A stretch of 64,000 nt of DNA from Cichorium intybus. Lineage: Eukaryota > Streptophyta > Magnoliopsida > Asterales > Asteraceae. Every line of letters begins with the position of its first letter. The stretch's first letter is position 1. Under the pieces are notes generated by a model. It saw only the letters and a list, made by a program, of their open reading frames with translations. It did not search any database and was not told the DNA's origin. The translations under genes were made by a program, and so were the position numbers. The DNA lies in NCBI GenBank assembly GCA_023525715.1, contig CM042012.1, forward strand, positions 48,772,061-48,836,060, read 5' to 3'. Shown piece after piece: positions 40,245-52,506 of the stretch.

Positions 40245-40545
40245 TGTTGAGGTACAAAGTCCTACATTGATTGATGTTTGGCGGGCTCGGATGACTCATT
40301 ATTATTTGTGTGTATTGGGCTTTGCCCCAGTTGTGTTGTTCTCCTATATATAGTCATGCTTATTTCATTTGTTAGGGAGAGCTCACAATGTGAGGTGTAT
40401 GTACTTATTGCTCGTCTTAAAGACTAGGAGCATGATCTTTTGTACACTCTCACATATTTGAATATGAATCATTCGGCACCTTAGATATTTGTTTCGATCT
40501 TCACATTATTCTTATTATTCCGTAAATGTCAAATCTGACTCAACA
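40245..40545 (+). repeat. 3' LTR of the Copia-like element, 301 bp
   Basis: TGTTGAGGTACAAAGTCC at the start and GACTCAACA at the end are perfect terminal inverted repeats for 7 bp. It contains a CCTATATATAG TATA box. Confidence 0.8.
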
Positions 40546-40737
40546 GTACCACGTCACGTTGCTCAACCTTATTATTGTAGTTGATATATCATATTGGAGA
40601 CCTACAAAGGGGCTGGCTGATCGTGTGACTATTGTTATTGGTAGAGTCCACTATACGTCCCTGTGGTAGTGTTGGTATGGGTGGTTGTCTTGATTGTGGT
40701 TAGAAGAATTCATATTAAGAGTAGTAGGGTAGGACGA
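40546..40737. other. Short spacer between two Copia elements
   Basis: Unrecognised sequence, ending with the GACGA target copy at 40733-40737. Confidence 0.4.
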
Positions 40738-41087
40738 TGTTAGGTGAAGATTTTTCAAAGGTAGGTTTGGTAGCCTCCTTTTGAATACAAATTCTTCTTT
40801 GATTCACATTGATTTTTTCCACACTCATAAGCCTATAAATACTAGGCTTTGGTTGAGAAACAATATGCACCACTTGAGTTAAAGAGAGAAAATAACTTGT
40901 AGAGAGTTATAAATTGTAATCTTGTGAGTATTAATAAGATTTTTCTAGTTGTTGCCAGTGGATGTAGGATTGACACCGAATCCGAACCACGTAAAAATCC
41001 TTGTGTTATCTTCTTGCTATATTTTTGTGAGTTTGTGTGTGTGTGATAGTGTGTTTCCGCTGCGTGTACCCGGTCCGGTTCCTAACA
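40738..41087 (+). repeat. Copia 5' LTR
   Basis: It contains CCTATAAATACTAGG as a TATA box near 40831 and a GTGTGTGTG tract near its end. It ends CGGTTCCTAACA. Confidence 0.93.
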
Positions 41088-41330
41088 ACTGGTATCAGAG
41101 CTTCGGTTTCGGAGGAGGTCTCGGTTTTAGAAATTAGAGTATGCTCTGTGGTTGCAGTTTTGTCTGATCTTCCACATCAGAAACTAATTTCTATTAATCG
41201 TATTAAAGGTGTCTCGGTACTTTGAAGGGTATTGTTCTGTTACACACGAGTACACTAAACGAATCGGTCAGGCCCGTGCCATTATTGTGTCTGTTTCGTT
41301 GTCTCAATTTGTTTCTTGTTTGTCGTAATG

Positions 41331-42062
41331 GCTGAAGACAATATTGTAATCGAGAAGTTCAACGGTTCTGATTTTAGTTGGTGGAAAATGCAAATAGAAG
41401 CATTGTTATGTCAGAAAGACTTGGATGTGGTACTTGGGGACAAGCCGGAGAAAATGGAAAAAGCTGTTGAAGATGCGTGGAACTCAAAGGACAAGAAAGT
41501 TAAGACGGTTATTACGTTGTCGTTGGAAAGGAGCGTTGCTTTCAACATCATGAAGGAAACCACGGCGCGTGGTACGATGGATGCTCTAACGAACATGTAT
41601 GAGAAACCGTCGGCGGCTAACAAGGTGTTCTTGATGAGGGAGTTATTCACTACAAGGATGAATGAGGAAAGTTTTGTTACGGTTCACATTAACAATCTAA
41701 ATTCAATTCTGTCCAGATTATCATCTGTGGGAATTAAATTTGATAATGAAACTCAAGCTGCACTGCTGCTAGCTTCACTACCTGATAGTTGGTCCGGAAC
41801 AGTTACGGCTGTTACTAGCTCCGTGGGAGATAGTGGTATGACTTTTGAAGGGGTTAGAGACTTGGTTTTGGGCGAGGATATCAAACGCAAAAATCAAGGT
41901 GGATCATCTTCTTCTGCGTTATTGAATATGGACAGAGGTAGAAGGAATAGTAGGAACAGTGGGAGCCGAGGAAGAAGTTCATCTAGAACTCGAAAGAATG
42001 TGAAGTGTTGGAACTGCCAAGAGGTGGGACATGTTAAGAGTCAATGTCCAAAGAAAGATTGA
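41331..42062 (+). CDS. Copia gag polyprotein
   Basis: This is the structural particle protein of the retrotransposon. The ATG at 41328-41331 opens MAEDNIVIEKFNGSDFSWWK, the N-terminal signature of plant Copia gag (UBN2-type) proteins. The central helical region includes AWNSKDKKVKTVI and MDALTNMYEKPSAANK. A basic Arg/Ser-rich stretch precedes one CX2CX4HX4C zinc knuckle (CWNCQEVGHVKSQC) at the very end. The frame closes with TGA immediately after CPKKD, whereas the downstream protease sequence is in another frame. Autonomous Copia elements normally read straight through, so a one-base-type frameshift near 42055 is likely. Either of two in-frame ATGs (41316 or 41328 region) could be used. Confidence 0.88.
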   Translation, partial: AEDNIVIEKFNGSDFSWWKMQIEALLCQKDLDVVLGDKPEKMEKAVEDAWNSKDKKVKTVITLSLERSVAFNIMKETTARGTMDALTNMYEKPSAANKVFLMRELFTTRMNEESFVTVHINNLNSILSRLSSVGIKFDNETQAALLLASLPDSWSGTVTAVTSSVGDSGMTFEGVRDLVLGEDIKRKNQGGSSSSALLNMDRGRRNSRNSGSRGRSSSRTRKNVKCWNCQEVGHVKSQCPKKD

Positions 42063-42646
42063 ACATTGCTGGTGCTGAAAGTGTGTCTGAGGATGATGCA
42101 CTAATACTAAGTATGGAAAGTTCTGTAGACTCTTGGGTCATGGATTCAGGGGCTTCGTTTGACGCCATGGACAACGGAGAAACGATGGTGAATCTAAAAG
42201 AAGGAGATTTTAGGAAGGTACGGTTAGCAAATGACGAGATGCTTCAAGTAACGGGCATGGGAGATATTGATCTGGTTACTTCATTGGGAACTACATGGAA
42301 CCTGAAGAATGTCAGGGTGATTCCGGAGCTGAAGAAGAAATTGATTTCTGTTGGTCAGCTGGATAAACAAGGACTGGAAGTAAGGTTTGGTGGTGGTAAA
42401 TGGAGGGTGATCAATGGTAATTCGATGATTACTCAAGGTATGAAGCGTGGGTCATTGTATATGGTTGAGGTACCTGCTGAGGGAAGTATGACCGTCTCCG
42501 TTAAGCATGACAAAATCTGGTTCGCTAAATCTAGTGCTAAGAGAGTTCATTTTGCAAACATGAATTCTGGAGCCAAGGGGATGTTAGCTGAACGAGTCGG
42601 AAAGTCTAAACCATTCAGGGGATTTTGTAACAGTGGAAGCACGTGA
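42062..42646 (+). pseudogene. Copia protease region, shifted and truncated
   Basis: In the frame different from gag, SWVMDSGASFDAM contains the DSGA active-site motif of the Copia aspartic protease. It is followed by MGDIDLVTSLGTTWNLKNVR and LISVGQLDKQGLEVRF, the usual post-protease GAG-pre-integrase segment. The sequence then runs to a stop at 42646 without the integrase HHCC or DDE motifs. Bases 42647-43000 carry no RT or RNase H, only sequence with open frames that I do not recognise. The element must rely on other copies. Confidence 0.8.
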
Positions 42647-43008
42647 TGTGTTCCGGGTATAGTTACAAAGAGCCATTGGGTTTTGAAGACTAAGACTGAA
42701 AAATTCTCTCCTGTTGGAAGTTTGCAAAGTTTGGAGAGTGTTAGTGGTCCTCGGTGTATCTCTGGAGCTGGTGGAGTGTCCAAACCGGTTGAGACAGAGG
42801 ATGAGTCAGTGGTGGGCTTAGCCACGGCTGAGTTGGAGCTAGTGGGAGCTTCAACGGCCCCTTCTAGTACTTGAAGATGAGGGGTGGCTGCAATTAGAGA
42901 AATTGGACTAAGTTTAGCTTGTTCTTGGGAGCTGGAGGCTTGGAAGACTTGGTTGTTTTAAGATTACTGGAGTTGGACTACGTTGTTCAAAATCTTCAAG
43001 TGGGAGAT

Positions 43009-43358
43009 TGTTAGGTGAAGATTTTTCAAAGGTAGGTTTGGTAGCCTCCTTTTGAATGCAAATTCTTCTTTGATTCACATTGATTTTTTCCACACTCATA
43101 AGCCTATAAATACTAGGCTTTGGTTGAGAAGCAAGATGCACCACTTGAGTTAAAGAGAGAAAATAACTTGTAGAGAGTTATAAATTGTAATCTTGTGAGT
43201 ATTAATAAGATTTCTCTAGTTGTTGCCCGTGGATGTAGGATTGACACCGAATCCGAACCACGTAAAAATCATTGTGTTATCTTCTTGCTATATTTTCGTG
43301 AGTTTGTGTGTGTGTGATAGTGTGTTTCCGCTGCGTGTACCCGGTCCGGTTCCTAACA
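43009..43358 (+). repeat. Copia 3' LTR
   Basis: The same length as the 5' LTR. Substitutions are visible at GAATGC/GAATAC, GAAGCAAG/GAAACAAT, TTTCTC/TTTTTC, CCCGTGG/CCAGTGG, ATCATTG/ATCCTTG and TTCGTG/TTTGTG. Confidence 0.93.
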
Positions 43359-43363
43359 GACGA

Positions 43364-44386
<1,023 letters not shown>

Positions 44387-44563
44387 GTATGTATGTATAT
44401 ATATATATAAATTATTAATTTAAATATGTTAATTAATGTAAATGTTACCATATTCTAAATAGACATGTCAAATTAACTAGAAAATATCCAAAAACTATTT
44501 TTTTTATAATAATTAAATTTTCTAAAATAAAAGGTCTTTTAACATAATTAACAATAATTTTAG

Positions 44564-44564
<1 letters not shown>

Positions 44565-44610
<46 letters not shown>
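44565..44610. repeat. (AT)n microsatellite, about 46 bp
   Basis: A pure AT array inside an AT-rich spacer that is otherwise featureless (44400-45050). Confidence 0.95.
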
Positions 44611-44613
<3 letters not shown>

Positions 44614-45051
44614 CAAATAATGATTGATAATCTGAATAGGTATCACAATCAAAATTAAAAAAAATCAATAAAGTAATTTTTATATTAATTAATTATATTG
44701 TTAAAAGTATTATTAAATCAAGTATTATATTTAATTTTATTTACTCACGAGTAGATTCCATTTAATATAATATTCTAATATATGTTTATATTATAATATG
44801 ATTTAAAGTAATTACGATATTATATATCAAATTAGTGTAACAATTATTATTATATTATAAATAATGTCAATAACATAACTATTTTTTTACATGTATTTGC
44901 ATAAATTGTAACTATATAATTTATTCAGTGTAACGTCGTCAAGTACAAAAATAGACTATACAATAACATGCCTATACACATGGTCATATGCTATACAAGT
45001 ATCATCGATATATAATAAGAATATTAACGGATCTAGTTTACAAACTCCTCT

Positions 45052-45340
45052 AAACATGGGTGGACATAGTACACGAATATGACCGAAACGGTACTGGTAC
45101 CACAATCGAAATGACATAAAAGTAGATACTGAATACCAAACCGAAGTATATGATACTGTACGCCGATTTAGGAAAATAGTTTATTTTGAACTTAGATTTA
45201 AGAACCAGACCAAACTGATACCGGTACTGGTATCCCAAAACCTAAATAGTCCAAAAATAACATTAAATATCAGACCAAAATATAGAATACGATACTGATC
45301 GATTTTTATACCATTGATATTTCACTCATCCTTACATCAA
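45052..45340. repeat. Possible degenerate hAT MITE with GGTAC/CGGTA modules
   Basis: The stretch is full of ACCGAAAC, GGTACTGGTACC, ATACCGGTACTGG and GATACTG modules, the composition seen in the hAT MITEs elsewhere in this window. The candidate ends GGGTGGACAT and, read inward, AGGATGAGTG are only weakly related, and no duplication was identified. Confidence 0.3.
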
Positions 45341-45414
45341 AGCAATTTAATTTGATGAATATCATGTTCTAAATTAGTTAATCAGACAAACCCAACGGTG
45401 CATATCCGCTCATA

Positions 45415-45949
<535 letters not shown>

Positions 45950-46089
45950 CTCATAAATTTACATGTAAGACCTTATGAAATTTCTTAATACACATCGAGA
46001 CCTTGCATTTTTGCTTAGGATCAACCCAACGAACGCAAACGAAGCTTAAACCCTACCGCTATTTCGAGAGTTCTACTTGTATCTCCCCG

Positions 46090-46355
46090 GTAAGATTCTC
46101 CGTTTGTGCGAGAAATCTGCCTTTCAAATTGCTTTTAGATTGAACTCGATTTGACCACGTAAGTGATCATTCATGCTCGATTAGGGCTTATATTGTTTAT
46201 AAGTTTGTTAACGATGCTGAATTATTGCTCCATTTTGTAATTCGTTTTCATTTGTCACAGCTGCTACAAATTGTAATTTCGTATTTCAGTTCTCTTTGTG
46301 CTCAGCTCCTATCAGATTAAGAACATCTTTTTTCTTTCTCGATCATTCTGTTCAG
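46090..46355 (+). other. Probable 5' UTR intron of the eIF2A gene
   Basis: TCCCCG|GTAAGATTC at 46089/46090 and TTCAG|ATAAATTAC at 46355/46356 are good splice sites in the leader. Upstream GCTTAAACCCTACCGC is typical of a plant transcript start region. Confidence 0.55.
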
Positions 46356-46377
46356 ATAAATTACAGTCCGGCTCGTA

Positions 46378-48978
46378 ATGTCAGTTGCAAACTCATCACC
46401 GGCATTGGAGATTTTAGGTAAGTTATTCCGTAGCTCCTGAACAACAAATCAAGCTATTTTGATTACAATCGAGTTCAATATAGAATTCCAAACACTCTAA
46501 ATACGAACAACTCTGGATTGTGTGTGCTTTCTAAAATTCGTATAAATCTGTTGTGGTTACCTTTGTTCACAGTTAGAGAACCGGAGGGTTTAGTTATATG
46601 GAACGGCCCACCTTTCAGCAGTAATCAGCCCAATATCAAGCTCGATAGAGTTCCTTGCACAAGTGCAAAATTCAGCGAAGATGGATCCAAACTCATGGTG
46701 ATAAAATCCGAATCTTCTATTAGCATCCACGATTCCAAAACCTCAAAAGAGATAAGATCGTTCGAAATCCCCAACACTCTTGCCGCCTCTCTATCTCCAT
46801 GTGGAACTTACCTTCAAACCTTCCAAAAACTATCATCACCGCAAGAAAAGAACGTCACATTATGGAAGACAGAAACAGGCGAATCCGTTTATACTTTTTC
46901 TCAGAAGAACATGACCAAAGCCACATGGTAAAAAAACTTGTTTTCTGGTTTGAAAATTGTTTAAGTTTCAAACATCTTTACTTGACTTTGACTTATATCT
47001 GCTTCAGGCCATCAATCAGATTTAGCTCTGATGAAGCTGTTGCTTCTCGTATGGCTACAAATGAGCTTCAATTCTTTGATGCTGGTGATTTTTCTAAAGG
47101 GATTGTGAATAAAATCAGAATTCCTGGAATAGCTTCAGCAGAGCTTTCTAATAAACCAGGATCCCATGTGGCTGCATTTGTTCCAGAAATTAAGGTTTGC
47201 TGCTAGCAGCATTATATTTATGAGGTTCAGTTTACAGAAAACTTTAGAAGAAAAGAAGCAGAAAACGAGAAATGGTAGAAAATCATTTGGGTGGCTTTTA
47301 AATTTTTCTTTTTTTATGGATTGTAGGGCCAGCCTGGTAGCGTTCAGATATACGCATGTGCACCGAATTCCGATGGTCAACCAATCGCACGAAGAAATTT
47401 CTTCAGGTGTTCAACAGTTCAACAACATTGGAACCATGGTTCAACAGGGGTTCTGGTTGTAGTGCATGCAGATGTTGATAAAACTAACCAGAGTTACTAT
47501 GGAGAGTCAAAGTTACATTACTTGACTTTAGATGGCTCTCATAACGGGCTTGTGAACTTACGTATGTTCTTTTTATAGACAGAATATATAAAGTATAACA
47601 TCCCATTTAATAATATTTTTTTCATAAAAAATTATAATTTTGGCAGGTAAAGATGGGCCTGTACATGATGTTCAATGGTCCTACTCAGGGAAAGAATTTG
47701 CAGTTGTTTATGGATGTATCCTTCTTTTTAACATTTAAGGCTGAAACTGTTATCTAATTTTGATATATAATTTTTTTTTTTATATATTGTTTCCTTGACA
47801 TACAACAGTCATGCCTGCAATGGTGACAATTTTTGACAAGAAATGCAATCCTCTTTTAGAGCTTGGAACAGGCCCTTACAATACCATTCGCTGGAACCCA
47901 AAAGGAAAGTGTATCCTTTAAACATCTAATCTTTTCTTAAACTCAAAAAGACGGTTTTGCCCTTAATCATTTCTTCTATAGTTATATGTGTGGCAGGCTA
48001 TGGTAACCTCCCAGGTGACATGGTACGTTTATCTTCTTTTCCCATTATCATCATCGTTTTAGTTCTACAAAAATTGTTTTTACTTGAGGGCATTTTAGGC
48101 ATTTTGGGATTATGTTGAGAAAAAGCAACTTGGAACCACTAAGGCTGAATGGTCAGTAACAAGTGAATGGTCTCCTGATGGACTTTATTTCTTGACTGCC
48201 ACAACAGCTCCAAGGCGACAAATTGACAACGGGTATTATTTTATAAAATTCTTTATAATTGATTCTAGTATATAAAATTATAAATTAAAATCAGTTTACT
48301 GATAATTTTTTATTGTTGTAGGATTAAAATCTTCCATTACAACGGATCGATATGCTTCAAAAAGAAGTTTGAGAAATTGTTTCAGATTGATTGGAAAGCA
48401 GAATCACCTGATAAATTTGGTGAAATTGAAGAACTTGTCAAGTCTGTTACCTCATTAAAAATAGACAGCAAAACACAAGGTTCTATATATAATATATTTA
48501 CGTTTTTTTAAAAAATAACTATAAACAAATAACTGAAAGTACATTGTTATATTCAGGACAAGGGTCAAAACCTGTGAAACCAGTATCCACTAATCCACCT
48601 GTTTTAAAGAAACCTTCTGCATATCAACCGCCTCATGCAAAGGTGGCAGCTGCTAAACAGGCACAGGTGCAAATATTTTTTTATTTTTTTGTTATATATT
48701 ATTTCAAATTTAAATTTATTGCGATATTTTGTTTTTGGTACTTTTAACACGGTTTTTGTTGGAATTGTTAATGCAGCTTTTTGGAGAAAGCCCCTCGGCG
48801 TAAGTAATCTTGTAATTACATGTACAGATTTTTTTATATGATAATGTGATTAATGTTTTATTTTTATGATTGTTTTAGGGAAATAAGCAAAAACGCATTA
48901 AAAAATAAGAAAAAGAGGGAGAAACAGAGGGAAAAGAAGGCTGCTGAAGCTGGTTCTGGTGCTAATGGTGCAGATTAA
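46378..48978 (+). CDS. eIF2A: Eukaryotic translation initiation factor 2A
   Basis: eIF2A is a cytosolic WD-repeat-like protein that binds the 40S subunit and can bring initiator Met-tRNA without GTP; it is distinct from the alpha subunit of eIF2. Coding exons: 46378-46417, 46573-46927, 47008-47194, 47327-47561, 47647-47715, 47809-47910, 47982-48022, 48099-48232, 48322-48479, 48557-48666, 48777-48799 and 48879-48978. All junctions are GT-AG and the phases sum to 1554 nt, 517 residues plus stop, close to plant homologues. Family signatures: VREPEGLVIWNGPPF, TALASLSPCGTYLQTF-like, DVQWSYSGKEFAVVYG, VTIFDKKCNPLLELG, IRWNPKGK, GYGNLPGDMAFWDY and TSEWSPDGLYFLTATTAPR. After the propeller comes a Pro/Lys-rich linker and a highly basic end (KNKKKREKQREKKAAE), as in the family. 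No lesion is seen. Confidence 0.96.
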
Positions 48979-49419
48979 AAATGGGATTGAAGGTTTTTGG
49001 ATGGTGTTTTCTTGGGTTATTTGGATATTTATTGAGAGGTATTTTTGTTATTTTGAAGAATTTAGGGCATGATCTTATACATGTCAACATGTACCAATAC
49101 ATTTATATCACAAGTCTTGTATGTGGTTTCTAAATTAAGTAATTAACTATACTAAAATTAGAAAGAGTTTTTACTAGTTGAACCCTTGACATATAGCGAA
49201 TGTAGGCTACAACTACTTAGGTGGTGTTTCTTTTAAGGTCTGTGTGACCTCTTATGTCTGCAGGCGGGCAAACATTAAAGCAAAAGACTGTTTGTTTTTT
49301 TAGAAGACTGCAGACATAAAAAGGTTTGTGTGGCATTTTTTTCTTCTAGAAGACATAAAAATAGCTTTTGATTTTGGAAGACGTTTTCTAAGTTCTAACT
49401 TGAGATTGCTATAAAGGAT
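48979..49419. other. 3' flank of eIF2A with a short hAT-like segment
   Basis: The 3' UTR probably extends to about 49130. Bases about 49200-49380 contain AGGTCTGTGTGACC and repeated TCTAGAAGAC/GCAGACATAAAA blocks that resemble a short MITE, without clear ends. Confidence 0.35.
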
Positions 49420-49926
49420 ACAAGAGTGGTATGTTTTTTTTCTCAACCAAAATATGCCACCGAAATCCTTGAACGAGCAAATATCTTCAACTGTAAACCC
49501 ACCTGGACTGGTTGGCCACTGCTTGATAATCCACCTCGGGCTATTGTATGTTTATCAGTTCCAACATCTTATCTTGATCCTCCAAATGACAATGCATCAT
49601 TTCCAAGTCTAGTGTTGAAGCAGAATGTCTTGTCGTGGCCAATGATGTTTCTGAAACGTGTTGATTTCAAAACCTCATCTGTGAGCTCAACATGCCGCCT
49701 ACTTCCACAAGCATTGTCTATTGTGACAATGTTAGTGTTGTTTACCTTCTGACCATTCACTATCAACGAACAAAGCATATTGAGATCGACATTCACTTTG
49801 TCTGTGACAAAATTGCCACATGAGAGGTTCGAATTCTTCATGTTCTGTCTCAGTTCTTCTTGATTTCTGTTCCAATTTAAATGGTTGAACTCCTATATCA
49901 GTATTTCTCATTCAACCGTGGGAGGA
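49420..49926 (+). pseudogene. Copia RT/RNase H relic
   Basis: FSQPKYATEILERANIFNCK is the conserved segment after the Copia RT palm. After a large deletion come LKQNVLSWPMMFLKR (the SWSSKRQ region) and, in another frame, IVYCDNVSVVYL with QRTKHIEIDIHFV, the conserved Copia RNase H end. A polypurine-like GTGGGAGGA at 49918 precedes TGTTAGTCGATACG at 49927, which may be the start of the 3' LTR. The copy is shifted and deleted and cannot function. Confidence 0.75.
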
Positions 49927-52460
49927 TGTTAGTCGATACGTATGTGTATTTTATATTACTTGGACTATGTTTGGCCTTATATATTGTTTTAACGAGAATG
50001 TATTATCCACGGAAAATATAATTTCATAAAGAACAATTGTAGACCAATTTCAATTCTTGAATCTAACCCGAATGTTGAAAGAAATACAAAGTCTTAGCAA
50101 TCCTAAACTAGACATCAATATTTATAAGGAAAAATAAGCTATTAGAACGAGAATAAGATTCCTAATTGATTATGGAAAATTAACAAAAAAATAAAGAAAA
50201 ATTAAAACCCTAAATAAAGTTTTTTAATTAAAGATCCAAGTGGATGACGAATGGATTCAAACTCCTAAACTACTATTTAGGATTACAATCGTTCAACCTA
50301 CTAATTTTGTAAAAGTATCACGCGAAGTTTTGTGAGTTCATTTTCTTACACAACTTTATTCGGTCACTTGATGTTTAATATTAGTATAAGGAATGAAGCA
50401 TCAAATACTCCAAAGCACTTGAAAAGGCCTACCAAAGCCACTATAAGATGTGTCATTACCTACAAAAGCATGGAACATCATGCCTATTTAATCTTCAACC
50501 ATTATATTTATTATTTTATTGCAAAACAAGCATCTTATTTATAAGAATATAAAAGTTGAATTTTGTGATTTCTTATGTTCTCGACCAATAAACCTGTCAT
50601 GTTGCAAATATATCATTATATTTTGTAAACTTTTAATAAAACGTGCAAGTAATTACACGTTTTGATGGTTTCTCTTATTGTTTTATAAATAAAATTATTG
50701 TTTTGTAACCAAATGTCATTCAAATGAAAAGACAAAGGACAAGACCCATCATTGGAAAAATGAAGATGCAAAAGTTATGTTTGGTTTTTTGTGGAGGGAA
50801 AGGGGCCGAAAGGTTTGCTAGATGGCGGTAAAGCCAACGATGTAGAGAATCTTTGATTATAAATCATTTGCATCATGATTCCTCATGATAAACTAAAAAA
50901 GTGTCAGAATAAGCTTGGAGGAAATATGGATACTTTTCATTTCATTGAATTCCAAAAAATGAAAAGCAAAATGTCATTGAATTCCATAGATCTAAAAAGC
51001 AAATGAAAACGAAAGAAAGATGCATGGATCGATAACTCTAGAAATCCAAAGAATTGGGAATGAATTCATGTGTCTGGTTCATAGCCTTACAAATTGAATC
51101 TTATAATCTAAAGAGTAAACAAAATGTTGGCATCGTGTTCTATCTTTGTCAAGCTTTTAGACGTTCTATTTCTAAAGTGCCACAATTTGTTTTGGTTTTA
51201 TGAGGTTATGCCATTGGATCCTCAGTATTAAATAGTAATATAACAAAACCTCAGGTGTTTTCTTTTTATTTAATAACTTTAACGAGAAGTTGGTGATTTT
51301 AGTATTATGGACATATTTTGCTATAGTCAATATTACTATCGAGACAGACGGAGTTCAGTTTATGTTTCGAGACAGGAGGTGCAGGGTGTACACTCGGATA
51401 CATAAATGTGAATTCGGGAACACAGGGGTTCGGGGGCAACGCCTCTGGGAACGGGGTTCCAAGGGGCAGCGACCCTAACGGGGTCCAAGGATTGCAGCTT
51501 TTTGTTGCATAGTGTCATTTCCCTAAAAAACCGTTGTCTTCCACATATAAAATGAAGAAAGACATTTTAGAGACTCAGAGATTTTTTCGAATTCCACATC
51601 TCTTCTGCAAATCTGTCTCTGAAAACCCGACAAAAGCAAATGTATTTCTATGTTTTAAAATCGGAATAGGCCTGTAATCCTGATTTGTTATTCTTGGATT
51701 ATTCCAAATCTGTTTCATGATACCCCAATGCAATAGGGTTGAAATCACAGATTTCAAAAAGTGTTTCTATACACGATCCATTGAATTATTCAAGCAATCT
51801 TATTGATATTTTAAACCCTCGTTTCTGACAAGAACATGATTTAATCCGGTAAATTATACCTGCTAGTTGCTTTTTTAATAATACAAAAAAGGAATTAACA
51901 GGTTTTCTCTATATATTAAATCGTAACTTTTTACAAACTCTTCCTTATTTATAGTTTTCCTTCTATATTTGCAAGTGTAACGTTATTTTCTTAAATATCT
52001 TTAAAACATCAATTATTCATAAAATAATTTGTTTCGATGATGGCTTTTTAGCTTCTAGACGAATTTGGAGTCTAAATGTAAATCGTTATAAGATCTATCT
52101 CAAGTATTAGAGTCAACTTTATATACCAAATATATGAGATTATATACAAAAGATATAATATATTTTTTATCCGTAACGTACATTAGTATCAAAAGCTGAA
52201 TATATTCCCAGTTTGGTATCATATAATCAAATGAATGGTTCTAACATATTCTCATATCGACTACGACTTTATTCTGTCACAAAATAAGAACATTAAGCCA
52301 TTAATAATGGTATAAAGAATCCTAGACTTATAACGCAAATTTTGTTAGCCAGTCAAACGCCACTATTGCAACTTTTTTTCCTAATTAATTAGATATCATG
52401 AATAATTGCAAAAATATTCCCACGATATATAAAAAACCTTGGTAAAATGTTCCTTTTTCA
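49927..52460. other. Intergenic stretch between eIF2A and the pyrophosphatase gene
   Basis: Probable Copia LTR sequence begins at 49927, but its end was not recognised. Bases 51425-51490 carry a G-rich set of repeats (GGGGTTCGGGGGCAACGCC, GGGGTTCCAAGGGGCAGCGA) like those in some plant retroelements. Otherwise no gene is seen. Confidence 0.4.
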
Positions 52461-52462
52461 TG

Positions 52463-52470
52463 CTATAAAT
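52463..52470 (+). promoter_or_regulatory. TATA box of the pyrophosphatase-like gene
   Basis: CTATAAAT lies 37-44 bp upstream of the ATG at 52507. If used at the usual distance it gives a leader of only about 10-20 nt. Confidence 0.5.
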
Positions 52471-52506
52471 GCATGAGAATACTCTTGTTTGAAGACACAA
52501 AGAGGT

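Larger units (their letters stand above)
32889..40545 (+). mobile_element. Decayed Copia-like LTR element with nested insertions
   Basis: A 205 bp LTR fragment at 32889-33093 matches the 3' two-thirds of the complete LTR at 40245-40545 (TGTTGAGG...CTCAACA). A primer site TTGTATCAGAGCC, one base off the initiator-Met consensus, stands at 33096. The internal region has no recognisable gag or pol. It holds a probable gypsy-type LTR (33370-36482) and a long-TIR element (36671-38120). It may have been a non-autonomous large derivative. The 5' part of the left LTR is missing beside the 182 bp element. Confidence 0.65.
40738..43358 (+). mobile_element. Internally deleted Ty1/Copia element, 2621 bp
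   Basis: Both LTRs are 350 bp (40738-41087 and 43009-43358) with TGTTAG...CTAACA ends and about seven mismatches. A perfect 5 bp duplication GACGA lies at 40733-40737 and 43359-43363. The primer site TGGTATCAGAGCT is at 41090 and the polypurine tract AAGTGGGAGAT at about 42998. Gag and part of protease remain; integrase, RT and RNase H are absent. About 2% LTR divergence suggests an insertion several times older than the gypsy element. Confidence 0.93.

Noticed and set aside
41037..41225. Short frames overlapping the Copia LTR end and leader (also 43220-43438)
   Set aside because: The same frame occurs in both LTRs and crosses the primer site; it has no coding support.
47135..47462. Frames on both strands between eIF2A exons 3 and 4
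   Set aside because: They mix intron sequence and out-of-frame exon sequence of eIF2A.
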